From the NCBI RefSeq assembly GCF_901827155.1, contig NZ_LR594659.1:3906001-3970000 (forward strand): 64,000 nucleotides of DNA, given 5' to 3'. The position numbers and the translations under genes are program-made. The notes under the pieces were generated by a model that was not told where the DNA came from, ran no database searches, and was given only the letters and a program-made list of their open reading frames with translations. Source of the DNA: Variovorax sp. PBL-H6. Lineage in GTDB: Bacteria; Pseudomonadota; Gammaproteobacteria; Burkholderiales; Burkholderiaceae_C. Shown here piece by piece: positions 16,861 through 25,244 of the stretch; the first letter of the stretch is position 1; each line of letters opens with the position of its first letter.

Positions 16861-18093
16861 TCAGGCCTTGGCTTTGTGGCGCTCGACCGCTTCCTTGAAG
16901 CCGAAGACCTTCGCCGCGTTCTCGCCCAGCACCTTGGCGCGTGTCGCCTCCCCGAGCTTGCCCATCTGGCGTTCGATGGCTTCGGCCGAGTGCGGCCAGG
17001 TGCCCTCGTGGTGCGGATAGTCGTTGGCCCACATGAAGTTGTCCTGCAGGCCGTACTCCTCGATCAGCGCGAGGCCCGGCCGGTCTTCGCCGAAGGTGGC
17101 GAAGCCCTTGGCGCGGAAGTAGTCGCTGGGCAGCGCCTTCAGCTTGGGCTTGACCCAGAAGTGGTGCTTCAGATACGCCTCGTCCATCGCGTCGAGCATC
17201 CAGGGCAGCCAGCCGATGCCGGCCTCAACGCTGCCGAACTTCAGCTCGGGGAACCGCTCGCCGACGCCGGAAGCGCAGATGTTGACCAGCGGCTCCAGCG
17301 TGGGCGACAGCGAATGCACCACGTAGTTGACCACCGCACCGCCCAGGCCGCGCGTCGTGCGCGGGTCCTTGCCGGTGGAGACGTGGAAGCTGACCGGCAC
17401 GTCGGCTTCGCAGAACATCGCCCACATCGGATCGAAGTCGACCTTGTTGTAGTTGAGCTCGTTGGTCTTGGGCGGGCCGAACAGGGGCTTGCAAGGCAGC
17501 GTGAAGTGGCGGAAGCCCAGCTTCAGGCAGCGCTCGACCTCCTTGAGCGTTGCGGGCAGGTCGCCCGTCGCCAGGGCGGCCGCGGGCGACAGCCGGTCGA
17601 CGTGGGCACCGAAGGTCTCCCAGGCCCAGGTGTTGTAGACCTCGCACTGGGCATGGGCGAACGCGGGGTCGAACGTGTACCACATGCCCAGGCCCTTGCC
17701 CGGGAAGATGATTTCGCCATCGATGCCGTCCATCTCCAAGTCCTTCAGGCGCTGCTCCACCGAGGGGCCCTTCTCGGTCGCGGTGGCCCCGGCCTTGGAG
17801 CGCGCCAGGTCTTCACCTTCGAGACGCGCCAGCACGAGGCGGTCGGGCTGCTCGGAGGCTTCCATCTTGCGCCACTGAATCCCCTTGTCGTCGATCCACA
17901 TCTTCGGCAGCCGGTCCTTGTACTTGGCGTCGATGCGCTCGGCCCATAGATTGCCCGGCTCATTGGCGTGGGTGTCGGCCGAGATCATCAGGTACTTGTT
18001 CCGCGCGCCGGGGCGCGGGGATTTCTCCCAGCCCTCGGCCCCCGGCGTATTCAGGCGCCATTCGTTCTGCTCGTTGACGACGATTTCGGTCAT
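16861..18093 (-). CDS. Amidohydrolase family 2 protein (ACMSD-like)
   Basis: A 410-residue metal-dependent hydrolase or decarboxylase of the amidohydrolase_2 family. Metal-ligand regions are visible: SADTHANEP with D40, H42 and E45 (the second His of the usual HxH is replaced by N44 with an adjacent Glu, a known variant), FHVSTG, and WANDYPHHEGTWPHS with the late Asp. This family includes aminocarboxymuconate semialdehyde decarboxylase, gamma-resorcylate decarboxylase and lactone hydrolases. It is the first gene of a five-gene operon (amidohydrolase, cupin, EthD, Bug receptor, flavoprotein). It has a strong promoter and operator site 3 directly upstream. Confidence 0.88.
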   Translation of the reverse strand: MTEIVVNEQNEWRLNTPGAEGWEKSPRPGARNKYLMISADTHANEPGNLWAERIDAKYKDRLPKMWIDDKGIQWRKMEASEQPDRLVLARLEGEDLARSKAGATATEKGPSVEQRLKDLEMDGIDGEIIFPGKGLGMWYTFDPAFAHAQCEVYNTWAWETFGAHVDRLSPAAALATGDLPATLKEVERCLKLGFRHFTLPCKPLFGPPKTNELNYNKVDFDPMWAMFCEADVPVSFHVSTGKDPRTTRGLGGAVVNYVVHSLSPTLEPLVNICASGVGERFPELKFGSVEAGIGWLPWMLDAMDEAYLKHHFWVKPKLKALPSDYFRAKGFATFGEDRPGLALIEEYGLQDNFMWANDYPHHEGTWPHSAEAIERQMGKLGEATRAKVLGENAAKVFGFKEAVERHKAKA

Positions 18094-18131
18094 GTGGTCC
18101 TCTCGATGCGGATGGGGAACCCGCGGGTGTA

Positions 18132-18146
18132 AATGGTATTACCATT
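18132..18146. promoter_or_regulatory. GntR/FadR-type operator, perfect palindrome (site 3)
   Basis: AATGGTATTACCATT is a perfect 15-base palindrome around a central base. It starts 39 bases upstream of the amidohydrolase gene and overlaps the last bases of its -10 box, so a bound protein would cover the transcription start. An identical sequence occurs at 50305-50319. Confidence 0.88.
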
Positions 18147-18171
18147 CTAGCTGACAAAAACGCGTTGTCAA
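18144..18171 (-). promoter_or_regulatory. Strong sigma-70-type promoter for the amidohydrolase operon
   Basis: On the minus strand TTGACA (18171-18166) and TAGAAT (18149-18144) are separated by 16 bases. The -10 runs directly into operator site 3. This arrangement, -10 followed at once by the operator, recurs at 47245-47272 and resembles simple repression. Confidence 0.7.
18152..18170. repeat. Short inverted repeat TGACAA/TTGTCA
   Basis: TGACAA and TTGTCA are separated by seven bases between the two operators of this gap. One arm overlaps the -35 box of the leftward promoter. It may be a binding site for a second regulator or simply reflect the promoter sequence. Confidence 0.35.
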
Positions 18172-18207
18172 CACCCTGGCCGGGTGCTCCTCGCGCCTCT
18201 TTGGGCA

Positions 18208-18222
18208 AATGGCTTTACCATT
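18208..18222. promoter_or_regulatory. GntR/FadR-type operator (site 4)
   Basis: AATGGCTTTACCATT matches the consensus with one change (TGGC for TGGT). It lies 59-73 bases upstream of the rightward gene at 18281. A TATGTT box at 18222-18227 could be the -10, in the same place relative to the operator as at 43919, 47247 and 50319. This is the only divergent gap that carries two copies, each nearer to one gene. Confidence 0.75.
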
Positions 18223-18280
18223 ATGTTTTGTGGTCCATCCAAGCGGGCGTTCCATTTCTTTCTTCATGCAAAGGTCACCC

Positions 18281-19126
18281 ATGGCATCGAGCCACGCCCC
18301 CCGAATCGTCCAGAGCCCGCACGGCCGCATCCTCGTCTTCGACTCGGCCACCTATGTCGAGGGCTACGTGGCCGAGGCGCCGCAGACCACCGGCGACCTG
18401 GTGGTCAATGCTTCCTACTCCGGCGTGCTGTGCGCGCGCATGGTGATGTCGGCCAGGCCGCGCGCCGTGATCGGCCTGGACTGTGCCATCGGCAAGGACG
18501 GTGCCGGCATCGCCGGCCTCTGGTACTACGAGGCGCTGGCCGTTCCATCCGCCGCGGTCGACGTGATGACCGCCGAGATGGGCAACGGCTCGGACCTCTA
18601 CGACAACGGCATCGTGAGCCGCGTCAACGATGCGGCCCAGGCATTGGGCATCGAGCCGGGCATGCGCACGCGCGACGCCGCGCAATACCTCCTGACCGGG
18701 GAGAAGAAGCCGGCCGTATTCGAGCCGACCCGCCGGCGCCTGATCCATACCGCCGCGAATGGACGCAGCATCGTGTGTACCGACTCCATCGCGTACGCCC
18801 TGCCCGAGGACAGGGAGCGCAACGTGCTGTGCACCGCCGGTCATACGGGGCGCAGCGTGATCGGCTACTTCCGCGACTACCGGCCCTGGGCCTTCATCTG
18901 CTCGGACGGCGGCGTCGGCAAGAACAACTCGGGCCTGAGCGCGCTGGAAGCCGTCGAAGCCGACGGCATTCCCGGCGCGTCGGTCAGCGCCCTCACCGCC
19001 CGGATGGGCGACGGCCAAAGCACCTACTTCGATGGCGTCATCAGCGCGGCCAACAAGCTCGCCCGCGACAAGGGCGTGCAGGTCGGCCAGAGCGCGAAGG
19101 AAGCAGCCTTGCGCCTGTTGGATTGA
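18281..19126 (+). CDS. Uncharacterised protein with two tandem homologous halves
   Basis: I do not recognise this 281-residue protein. It consists of two repeats. Residues about 15-138 run from GRILVFDSATY to DAAQYLL, and residues about 161-280 from GRSIVCTDSIAY to KEAALRLL. Matching blocks are IGKDGAGIAGL with VGKNNSGLSAL, VPSAAVDVMTAEMGNG with IPGASVSALTARMGDG, and LYDNGIVSRVNDAAQALGI with YFDGVISAANKLARDKGV. No signal peptide or membrane segment is evident, so it is probably cytoplasmic. The ATG at 18281 is chosen because AAAGGTC precedes it; an ATG at 18266 is possible. A multi-pass permease gene follows after seven bases, so the two may work on the same compound. Confidence 0.85.
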   Translation: MASSHAPRIVQSPHGRILVFDSATYVEGYVAEAPQTTGDLVVNASYSGVLCARMVMSARPRAVIGLDCAIGKDGAGIAGLWYYEALAVPSAAVDVMTAEMGNGSDLYDNGIVSRVNDAAQALGIEPGMRTRDAAQYLLTGEKKPAVFEPTRRRLIHTAANGRSIVCTDSIAYALPEDRERNVLCTAGHTGRSVIGYFRDYRPWAFICSDGGVGKNNSGLSALEAVEADGIPGASVSALTARMGDGQSTYFDGVISAANKLARDKGVQVGQSAKEAALRLLD

Positions 19127-19133
19127 CCGCTCC

Positions 19134-20525
19134 ATGAGCGAATCGATCGCGGCGGCAGGACCCCGGGCCTGGCCGGGTCCCGCCTGCCTCCTCGTGATGG
19201 CGCTCGGAACGCTCGCCCATCTCTTCTGGCCGCAGTCCGGCGCGGTGTGGGTCACGGGCGCCGCGGCGGCCTTGTTTCTGTTGCTGGAGCACCGGCGCAT
19301 CCCGCCCAGCATCCGCCGCGTGTCGCTCGCGGTGGGCACGGTGAGCCTGCTGATGCTGCCTTTCTCGACGGCGCCGCTCGCAAGCCTGGCGAAAGGCGTC
19401 GCCATCGGCGGCCTGATGGTGTCGCTGGTGTCCTCGGTGTCGCTGCTGGCGCGCGCTGCGCTCGGCAGCCCGCACACGCGCGTCGTCGCCCAGCACCTGC
19501 TGGCAAGCGGCATGCGCAGCCGCTACGCGTGGTTCTCGGTGGCGAGCCAGCTGTTCGGCGGCCTCCTGGGAATGGCCGGCGTCACCCTGCTGCTGCAGAT
19601 GGCCGCACGCGGCGAGTTCGCCGTGGAAGAAGACCGACTGGCGATGTTCGCCGCGATCAACCGCAGCTTCGCCGCCGCGACGCTGTGGAGCCCGATGGTC
19701 AGCAACCTGACGATCCTGATCGCGCTCTACCCGGGCCTCAGCTGGTTCACCATCGTCCCATTGACGCTGGGCCTGGCGGCCGGCGCCGTCCTCGTCGGCA
19801 CCGGGCTCGACCTGTGGCGGCTGCGCGGCCGCAGCGCGCCGGCGCCCGCGATGCGACCGGGCACGGCGCTCCACCGCGCGCTGCTGCCGATGATCGCGGC
19901 GATGGCCGGCTTTCTCGGCGGCGTGATGCTGCTGGCACAGGCGCTGCACATCGCCGTGGTCGGCGCGATCGTGATCCTGATCCCACCGGTCGTGCTGGCC
20001 CTGCACCGCGTGCAGGCCACGGGCCGCCAGCGTCTCGCGCAGGCCTTCTTCCTGCTCCGTACGGACGTGATCGCCCTGCCCGCGCTGGCCGGCGAAGTTG
20101 CGCTCTTCATGGTTGCCGGCTGCGGCGGCACGATCATCGCAAGTGCCATTCCGGCGGCATGGACGGGGACGATCGGCGGCGCGCTGTCGCATTCGCCCGT
20201 GCTCGGATGCCTCGCCCTGATGCTGACGATCATTTGCCTGGCTTTACTGGCCGTGCATCCCGTTCTTTCCGCCGTGCTCGTGGCCTCGTCCCTTCCGCCC
20301 GGCGTGCTGCACCTCGCGCCCGTGCCGCACCTCGCCGCGATCCTGGCCGGCTGGGCCATTGCCGCCTGTTCGACGCCCTTCTCCATGATGGCGCTCATGA
20401 CCAGCCGCTACTCCGGCTTCTCCATCTATGCCGTCACCGTTCGGGTCAACCACGTGTTCGCGCTCATGTGCCTGGCTCTTGCGGCATTGACGCTCGGCAT
20501 CGGCTCCGCGCTGACCCTGGAATAG
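19134..20525 (+). CDS. Multi-pass inner-membrane permease, family unclear
   Basis: A 463-residue very hydrophobic protein with roughly 11-12 membrane spans spread along its length. Examples are LLVMALGTLAHLFW near residue 20, LFGGLLGMAGVTLLLQM near 150, and ILAGWAIAACSTPFSMMALM near 410. The proline-rich re-entrant-like segment HPVLSAVLVASSLP, and the arrangement of two similar halves around a central linker rich in Arg and Ala, recall ion-coupled organic-acid carriers. I cannot assign it to a named family. The ATG at 19134 is five bases after the upstream stop. It is probably cotranscribed with the tandem-repeat protein under operator site 4 and may import or export a pathway acid. Confidence 0.75.
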   Translation: MSESIAAAGPRAWPGPACLLVMALGTLAHLFWPQSGAVWVTGAAAALFLLLEHRRIPPSIRRVSLAVGTVSLLMLPFSTAPLASLAKGVAIGGLMVSLVSSVSLLARAALGSPHTRVVAQHLLASGMRSRYAWFSVASQLFGGLLGMAGVTLLLQMAARGEFAVEEDRLAMFAAINRSFAAATLWSPMVSNLTILIALYPGLSWFTIVPLTLGLAAGAVLVGTGLDLWRLRGRSAPAPAMRPGTALHRALLPMIAAMAGFLGGVMLLAQALHIAVVGAIVILIPPVVLALHRVQATGRQRLAQAFFLLRTDVIALPALAGEVALFMVAGCGGTIIASAIPAAWTGTIGGALSHSPVLGCLALMLTIICLALLAVHPVLSAVLVASSLPPGVLHLAPVPHLAAILAGWAIAACSTPFSMMALMTSRYSGFSIYAVTVRVNHVFALMCLALAALTLGIGSALTLE

Positions 20526-20551
20526 TGTTAACAGGCCCGAGGCATTCACCG

Positions 20552-21697
20552 CTACCGCCTCCGGTTGGCGAAGGTGCCGCCCCATGCCATCACCAGGGCG
20601 CCGATCCAGAACACCGCCGCCACGCCCAGCGCCGAGCCGAGCCCGCCGAACACCAGCGGCAGCACCGTCTGGCTTGCGCTGGTGATGGTCGATCGCACGC
20701 CCACCGCTTCGCCGGCACGCGACGCGGGCACGGTGACATAGAGCAGGCTCATCGCCATCGGCTGGCCGCAGCCGAGCGCGAGGCCCATCGCGAAGGCGGC
20801 GAGCAGCAGCAGTGGCAGCGTGGCCGCCAGCGGGAACAGCACGTAGCAGATCGCGGTCATGAACATCGCCGCGCTGAGGGTGCGCCACAGGCTGGCGTCG
20901 CGCGTGAGCCGGGGCAGCGCGAGACGGATCGCGAAGGTGCCGACGCCATAGGCGCCCATGACCAGGCTCGCCCCGGTGGCGCTCAGGCCCGAGCGCACGG
21001 CGTGCAGCGGGGCGAGGAACATGAAGAGGTCCCAGCCCATCGACAGCACGCCGGTGACGATGAACACCGTACGCAGCGGATCATTCAGTACCAGGTCGCG
21101 CACGCTCTCAGACGCGGCAGGCGCCCCGCGCGGCGCGATCGAGTGATGGCTGTGCGCCATCGCCAGCAGCAACAGCCCGGCGACGGTGAAACCCGGCAGG
21201 AACAGGAACGCAGCGGGGTGTCCCAGATGGTCGATCAGGAAGCCGGCGACCAAGGGTCCGACGATGCCGGACAGCGAGAAGCCCATCGTCAGCCAGGAGA
21301 AGGACTGCGTCAGCAGCGACGCCGGCGAAGCCTGGCCAATCGCGTTGTTCATCGCGACATGGGCCAGCATGTAGCCAGAGCCGGTCAGAACGCTTGCGAC
21401 ATAGAGGCCCGGCATCGTCGGCACCAGTCCTGCGACGAGGCCCGAGGCCGCGAGCATGGTGAAGCCGATCGCCGTCGGGCGCGCGTAGCCGGTGCGATCG
21501 CACCAACGGCCGACGCGCACCGCCAGCAGCATCGGCAGCACCATGATGAGACCCATCAGCAGCCCGATGGCGAAGGGCGACGCATGCAGCGCGACCGCAT
21601 GCAGGGTCAGCGTGAAGCGGCTGCCGGTGAAGGCCACATGGCCCAGCACCAGCAGCGCGATCAGCCGGTGGGGAATCCCTACTTCACGCAGCGCCAC
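20552..21697 (-). CDS. Major facilitator superfamily transporter (start uncertain)
   Basis: A protein of about 381 residues with 12 hydrophobic spans and the MFS loop motif GRWCDRTGYARP between spans 2 and 3. A second span cluster begins after a cytoplasmic loop (MAHSHHSIAPRG to LRTVFIV). MFS proteins use the proton gradient to move small molecules, often to export toxic intermediates. No ATG lies near the first membrane span; the best start is a GTG at 21697, inside the end of the DUF35 gene, though a start closer to GIPHRLIALL is possible. It is the last gene of the operon with the thiolase and DUF35 protein. It ends 26 bases from the convergent permease gene. Confidence 0.8.
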   Translation of the reverse strand: MALREVGIPHRLIALLVLGHVAFTGSRFTLTLHAVALHASPFAIGLLMGLIMVLPMLLAVRVGRWCDRTGYARPTAIGFTMLAASGLVAGLVPTMPGLYVASVLTGSGYMLAHVAMNNAIGQASPASLLTQSFSWLTMGFSLSGIVGPLVAGFLIDHLGHPAAFLFLPGFTVAGLLLLAMAHSHHSIAPRGAPAASESVRDLVLNDPLRTVFIVTGVLSMGWDLFMFLAPLHAVRSGLSATGASLVMGAYGVGTFAIRLALPRLTRDASLWRTLSAAMFMTAICYVLFPLAATLPLLLLAAFAMGLALGCGQPMAMSLLYVTVPASRAGEAVGVRSTITSASQTVLPLVFGGLGSALGVAAVFWIGALVMAWGGTFANRRR

Positions 21698-22137
21698 TGC
21701 AGGAGCGTGAAGGGCGGACTCGCCTGCGGATGGTGCTCGAACACGCCTTCGACTTCGGCACCGATGACGACCTCCGCCATCGGATCGCCCAGCAAGTTGC
21801 CCAGCATGCGCACGCCGGGCGCGCCGGTCAGCTCGACCACGACGACCACGTACGGGCCGTGCCCATCGAGGCAGGCGTGCACCGGATGCCAGGCGCGCTC
21901 CCAGCTGAAGATGCGCGCGCGCGGCGCCACGTCCTCGAACGGGGGGTCGAAGGCGCGGCAGTGGTGGCAGATCCATTCGGGACCATGCTGGAAAGTGCCG
22001 CAGGCCTTGCAGTGCTGCACCATCACCCGGTGGTCGCGCAGGCCGTTCCAGAACGGCGCCGACAGGCCGTCCGCCTCGGGTACCGGAATCGGCAGGCCGG
22101 CCGGAAGGTATGACTCGTTCGTCGCAGCAGCACTCAT
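21679..22137 (-). CDS. DUF35 OB-fold protein with intact zinc ribbon
   Basis: A 152-residue protein of the DUF35/Zn-ribbon OB-fold family. The rubredoxin-like zinc knuckle is complete, with C43, C46, C57 and C60 in CKACGTFQ and ICHHC. The OB domain follows to the C-terminus. In bacterial steroid degradation such proteins pair with thiolase-like partners (Ltp2 with the DUF35 part of ChsH2) to form an aldolase that removes side chains from CoA esters. Here the thiolase partner is directly upstream with an ATGA overlap, so the pair is very likely a complex. Compare the degenerate DUF35 protein at 41612-42001. Confidence 0.88.
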   Translation of the reverse strand: MSAAATNESYLPAGLPIPVPEADGLSAPFWNGLRDHRVMVQHCKACGTFQHGPEWICHHCRAFDPPFEDVAPRARIFSWERAWHPVHACLDGHGPYVVVVVELTGAPGVRMLGNLLGDPMAEVVIGAEVEGVFEHHPQASPPFTLLQWRCVK

Positions 22138-23315
22138 AGCGTGGCCTCCGATCCCAAGAGTAGATTGCTCACCGGCGTGACCATCGGCCCGCCGATCACC
22201 AGCGCCACATCGTTGCGCGGCGCTTGCGCGGTGGACGTGCCGCGCACCTGGCGCACGGCTTCGAGCACCAGCTCGAAGCCGTGCATGTAGCACTCGGCGA
22301 GGTTGCCCCCGCTGGTGTTGAGCGGCAGCTTGCCGCCCGGCGCCAGCAGGTTCTCGAGCCTGAGGAAGTCGTTGGCCTCATCGGGCTCGAAGAAGCCGTG
22401 CTCGGCCAGGGCCATCAGTACGCCGCCGGTGAAGTTCTCGTAGCTTTGCACCACGCCCACGTCTTTCGGCCCCATGCCAGCCATGCGGTACATGTTCGGC
22501 GCCACGGTCGAGAAGCTCGAGCTCGCATAGTTCGGCTGGTTGTGCGCATTTGCGCCCACGCGATGGTCCGAGCCGGTGGCCGCGCCGAGGATGTAGACCG
22601 GCTTGTTCGGAAAATCCTTCGCGCGCTCGGCCGGCACCATGATCACGGCGGCGGCGCCGTCGTTCTCCATGCAGCAGTCGAACAGATGGAAGGGCTCGAC
22701 GATCCAGCGCGAGTCGTCGTACTTTGCTTCGGTCAGCGGCTTGCCGTACATCACGGCGCGCGGGTTCGACTGCGCATGGTGATAGGAGGCCATGGCGATG
22801 GCACGCAGCGCCTCCTGCTTCACCCCGTGCTCGTGCATGAAGCGCCGCGCCTTCATCGCGAACTTCTGCCCCGGCGAGAGCACGCCATAGGGCGCCTGGT
22901 AGGCCATGTCGCCCGCGATGGTCGACGCGGTGGGCGCCTTGCCGAAGCGGCCGAATTCGCCCTGCGCCAGCGCGCGAAAGGCGACGACGCAATCGGCCAG
23001 GCCCGAGGCAATCGCCGCGGCCCCGTTGGCGACCGCACCGCAGTTCCCGCCGCCGCCGCCGCCCCACTGCATGGTGGTCGAGCGCAGCTGCTTCGTGCCC
23101 AGCGCCGCAGACAGGCGCGACGGGTCGGTACGGTCGTTGGAATAGGAGGCGAAGCCGTCGATGTCGCGCGGGTCGATGCCGGCGTCCTTCGAGGCGGCCA
23201 GCACGGCCTTGAGCGCGAGCTTGAACTCGGCGTCGGGCGACTGGCTGTGCTTGTAGTAGGTGGTCTCGCCGATGCCGACGATGGCAACGCGCCCGCGCAA
23301 TGAACGATCCGTCAT
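22134..23315 (-). CDS. Thiolase-like lipid-transfer protein (SCP2-thiolase/Ltp type)
   Basis: A 393-residue thiolase-fold protein. The opening VAIVGIGETTYYK, the block FDCCMENDGAAAVIM, the SYENFTGG motif that in Ltp-type aldolases holds the active tyrosine region, and the late LNTSGGNLAECYMHG are all typical. A glycine-rich GGGGGGNCGAVANG near residue 90 provides a candidate cysteine. Relatives either perform thiolytic cleavage or, with DUF35, a retro-aldol cleavage of beta-hydroxyacyl-CoA. It heads an operon with DUF35 and MFS genes. The gap to the divergent cyclase gene holds operator site 5. A second pair of this type lies at 41612-43182. Confidence 0.88.
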   Translation of the reverse strand: MTDRSLRGRVAIVGIGETTYYKHSQSPDAEFKLALKAVLAASKDAGIDPRDIDGFASYSNDRTDPSRLSAALGTKQLRSTTMQWGGGGGGNCGAVANGAAAIASGLADCVVAFRALAQGEFGRFGKAPTASTIAGDMAYQAPYGVLSPGQKFAMKARRFMHEHGVKQEALRAIAMASYHHAQSNPRAVMYGKPLTEAKYDDSRWIVEPFHLFDCCMENDGAAAVIMVPAERAKDFPNKPVYILGAATGSDHRVGANAHNQPNYASSSFSTVAPNMYRMAGMGPKDVGVVQSYENFTGGVLMALAEHGFFEPDEANDFLRLENLLAPGGKLPLNTSGGNLAECYMHGFELVLEAVRQVRGTSTAQAPRNDVALVIGGPMVTPVSNLLLGSEATL

Positions 23316-23365
23316 GCCGTGTCCTCTTGGTATGCCTTCGCTAGCATCTAAATATCAGTTCTTTA

Positions 23366-23380
23366 AATGGATGGACCAAT
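23366..23380. promoter_or_regulatory. GntR/FadR-type operator (site 5)
   Basis: AATGGATGGACCAAT matches the consensus except TGGA for TGGT. It lies in the 106-base gap between the leftward thiolase gene (23315) and the rightward cyclase gene (23422). A TACTAG box at 23380-23385 abuts it on the plus strand, the same geometry as at other sites. Confidence 0.7.
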
Positions 23381-23421
23381 ACTAGCACGATGCCTATACT
23401 TCGATGCAAAGGAGACACGCC

Positions 23422-24441
23422 ATGCGATGGAAGAACAGGCCGGAGGGCTCCAACTGGGGCGACTTCGGCGCCGACGACCAGGTCGGTCGGATGAACCTCA
23501 TCACCCCCGCGCGGCGCCTCGCCGCGGTGCGCGAGGTGACCGAAGGCCTGGCCTTCCCACTGAGCCTGCCGCTGGACTATCCCGGCGGCGGCGACCTGGT
23601 GCCGAGCAGGCGCGCGCCGCGCATCGAGGCGACGCGACGCGCCACCGGCGAGCTGAGCTACAACTTCTGCTTCTCATGCCAGAACCGCTCGCTCTTCGAC
23701 GTCGTGTCGGACGACGCGGTGACGATCTGGACCCAGTACTCGACGCAATGGGATGCGCTCGCCCACTGGGGCCAGGAGTTCGACGCCGACGATGACGGCA
23801 AGCCTGAAGTCGTCTACTACAACGGCTGGCGCGGCGGCGAGCACGTGCTCGGCGCCGACCAGGAAGGCGGCCCGTTCGCGAAGAAACTCGGCATGGAGTC
23901 GCTGGCGGAGACCGCCGTACAGGGCCGCGGCGTGATGGTCGACCTGGCCGTGATCTACGGCGAGGAGCCGGCGCAAGTCGGCTATGACGGCCTGATGCGC
24001 GCCCTTGAAAGGCAGCAGGCCACCGTCGAGCCCGGCGATTTCATGTGCCTCTACACCGGCTGGGCCGACCTCGTGCTCGGGATGAACAAGAAGCCCGATT
24101 TCGACCGCCTCAAGAAATCCTGCGCGGTGCTGGACGGCAAGGACCCTGCCCTGCTCAACTGGATCACGGACAGCGGCCTGGTCGCGATCTGCGCCGACAA
24201 CCTGGGCGTCGAGGCGGTGGGCAGCGCGGCATCGGCCGGTGGCGGGCCCAAGCATTCGATGATGCCGCTGCACGCGCACTGCATCTTCAAGCTCGGCATC
24301 TTCCTCGGCGAGATCTGGTACTTCGGCGAGCTCGGGCCGTGGCTGCGCGCGCGCGGCCGCAGCCGTTTTCTCCTGACCGCGCCGCCGTTGCGGCTGCCGG
24401 GCCTGGTCGGCTCGCCTCCGATGCCGGTCGGCACCGTCTGA
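23422..24441 (+). CDS. Cyclase-family (kynurenine-formamidase-like) hydrolase
   Basis: A 339-residue protein of the putative cyclase family (PF04199 type), which contains metal-dependent amide or lactone hydrolases. The usual HxGTHxDxPxH centre appears in the divergent form STQWDALAHWG near residue 107, and a later conserved block reads HAHCIFKLGIFLGE. An AAAGGAG ribosome site at 23408-23414 fixes the start at 23422 rather than at an ATG at 23404 upstream of it. It is the first gene of a four-gene operon with an SDR, an amidohydrolase and a second SDR. Hydrolysis of a lactone or cyclic intermediate, such as the product of the Baeyer-Villiger enzyme, is a reasonable guess. Confidence 0.82.
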   Translation: MRWKNRPEGSNWGDFGADDQVGRMNLITPARRLAAVREVTEGLAFPLSLPLDYPGGGDLVPSRRAPRIEATRRATGELSYNFCFSCQNRSLFDVVSDDAVTIWTQYSTQWDALAHWGQEFDADDDGKPEVVYYNGWRGGEHVLGADQEGGPFAKKLGMESLAETAVQGRGVMVDLAVIYGEEPAQVGYDGLMRALERQQATVEPGDFMCLYTGWADLVLGMNKKPDFDRLKKSCAVLDGKDPALLNWITDSGLVAICADNLGVEAVGSAASAGGGPKHSMMPLHAHCIFKLGIFLGEIWYFGELGPWLRARGRSRFLLTAPPLRLPGLVGSPPMPVGTV

Positions 24442-24460
24442 ACCCCGAGGAGCATTCGAT

Positions 24461-25222
24461 ATGGACAGCAAGCAACAACGCGTGGCCGCCGTCACCGGCG
24501 CAGCCGGCGGCCTGGGACTGGGCATCGCGCAGCGCCTGGCGCGCGCCGGCTACCGGGTGATCGCGATCGATCGCGCGAGCCATGTGGAGGACGCGGCCGC
24601 CGCGCTGCGCGGCCTGGGCCTGGAGGCGCAGGCCATGGTGCTCGATATCGCAGACGAGGCGGCCGTGAGGAAGATGGTGGCGCAGGTCGATGCGGAGCAC
24701 GGCCGCTTCGACGTCCTGGTGAACAACGCCGGCATCCACCCGAAGATCGACGGCGAGCGCAACAGCTTCCTGAAGATGACCACGGCGCAGTGGAACGAAG
24801 TCATCAACGTCAATCTCACGGCGGCCTTCGTGCTCTGCCGCGAGGTCGCGCCGCTGATGCGCCGGCAGAAATGGGGCCGCATCGTCAACATGTCCTCGCG
24901 CGCCGGCCGCACGCTGGTCGACACGGCAGGTATCCACTATGCGGCCGCCAAGGCCGGGATGATCGGCATGACGCGCATCATCGCGTCCGAGGTCGCGGCC
25001 GACGGCATCACCGCCAACTGCATCGCGCCGGGCCGCATCGAATCGCCGATGACGAACCAGGGCAGCGACGCGCAACGCGCCATGCTGGTAGGCCGAATTC
25101 CGGTCGGCCGCATCGGCACGCCCGACGAGATCGGCCACGTGGTGGAGTTCCTCGTCTCCGAGGACTCGGGCTACCTGACCGGCACAGTGATCGATGTGAA
25201 TGGCGGCACCTTCATGTGCTGA
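24461..25222 (+). CDS. Short-chain dehydrogenase/reductase
   Basis: A 253-residue classical SDR. The nucleotide-binding motif TGAAGGLG starts at residue 12, NNAG is at 88-91, and the catalytic triad is S146, Y160 and K164 (YAAAK). It would interconvert an alcohol and a ketone with NAD(P). It is closely paralogous to the SDR at 26312-27061: both contain NNAGIHPK, a KWGRI block and the ending VNGGTFM. The two copies bracket an amidohydrolase gene, which suggests duplication and perhaps opposite stereospecificity. It follows the cyclase gene after 19 bases. Confidence 0.93.
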   Translation: MDSKQQRVAAVTGAAGGLGLGIAQRLARAGYRVIAIDRASHVEDAAAALRGLGLEAQAMVLDIADEAAVRKMVAQVDAEHGRFDVLVNNAGIHPKIDGERNSFLKMTTAQWNEVINVNLTAAFVLCREVAPLMRRQKWGRIVNMSSRAGRTLVDTAGIHYAAAKAGMIGMTRIIASEVAADGITANCIAPGRIESPMTNQGSDAQRAMLVGRIPVGRIGTPDEIGHVVEFLVSEDSGYLTGTVIDVNGGTFMC

Positions 25223-25244
25223 GACCGGACGCGAGGAAACCTTC

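Noticed and set aside
19247..22180. 977-codon plus-strand frame spanning the permease, MFS and DUF35 genes
   Set aside because: It crosses three real genes in a wrong frame and has low-complexity Arg/Gln/His composition.
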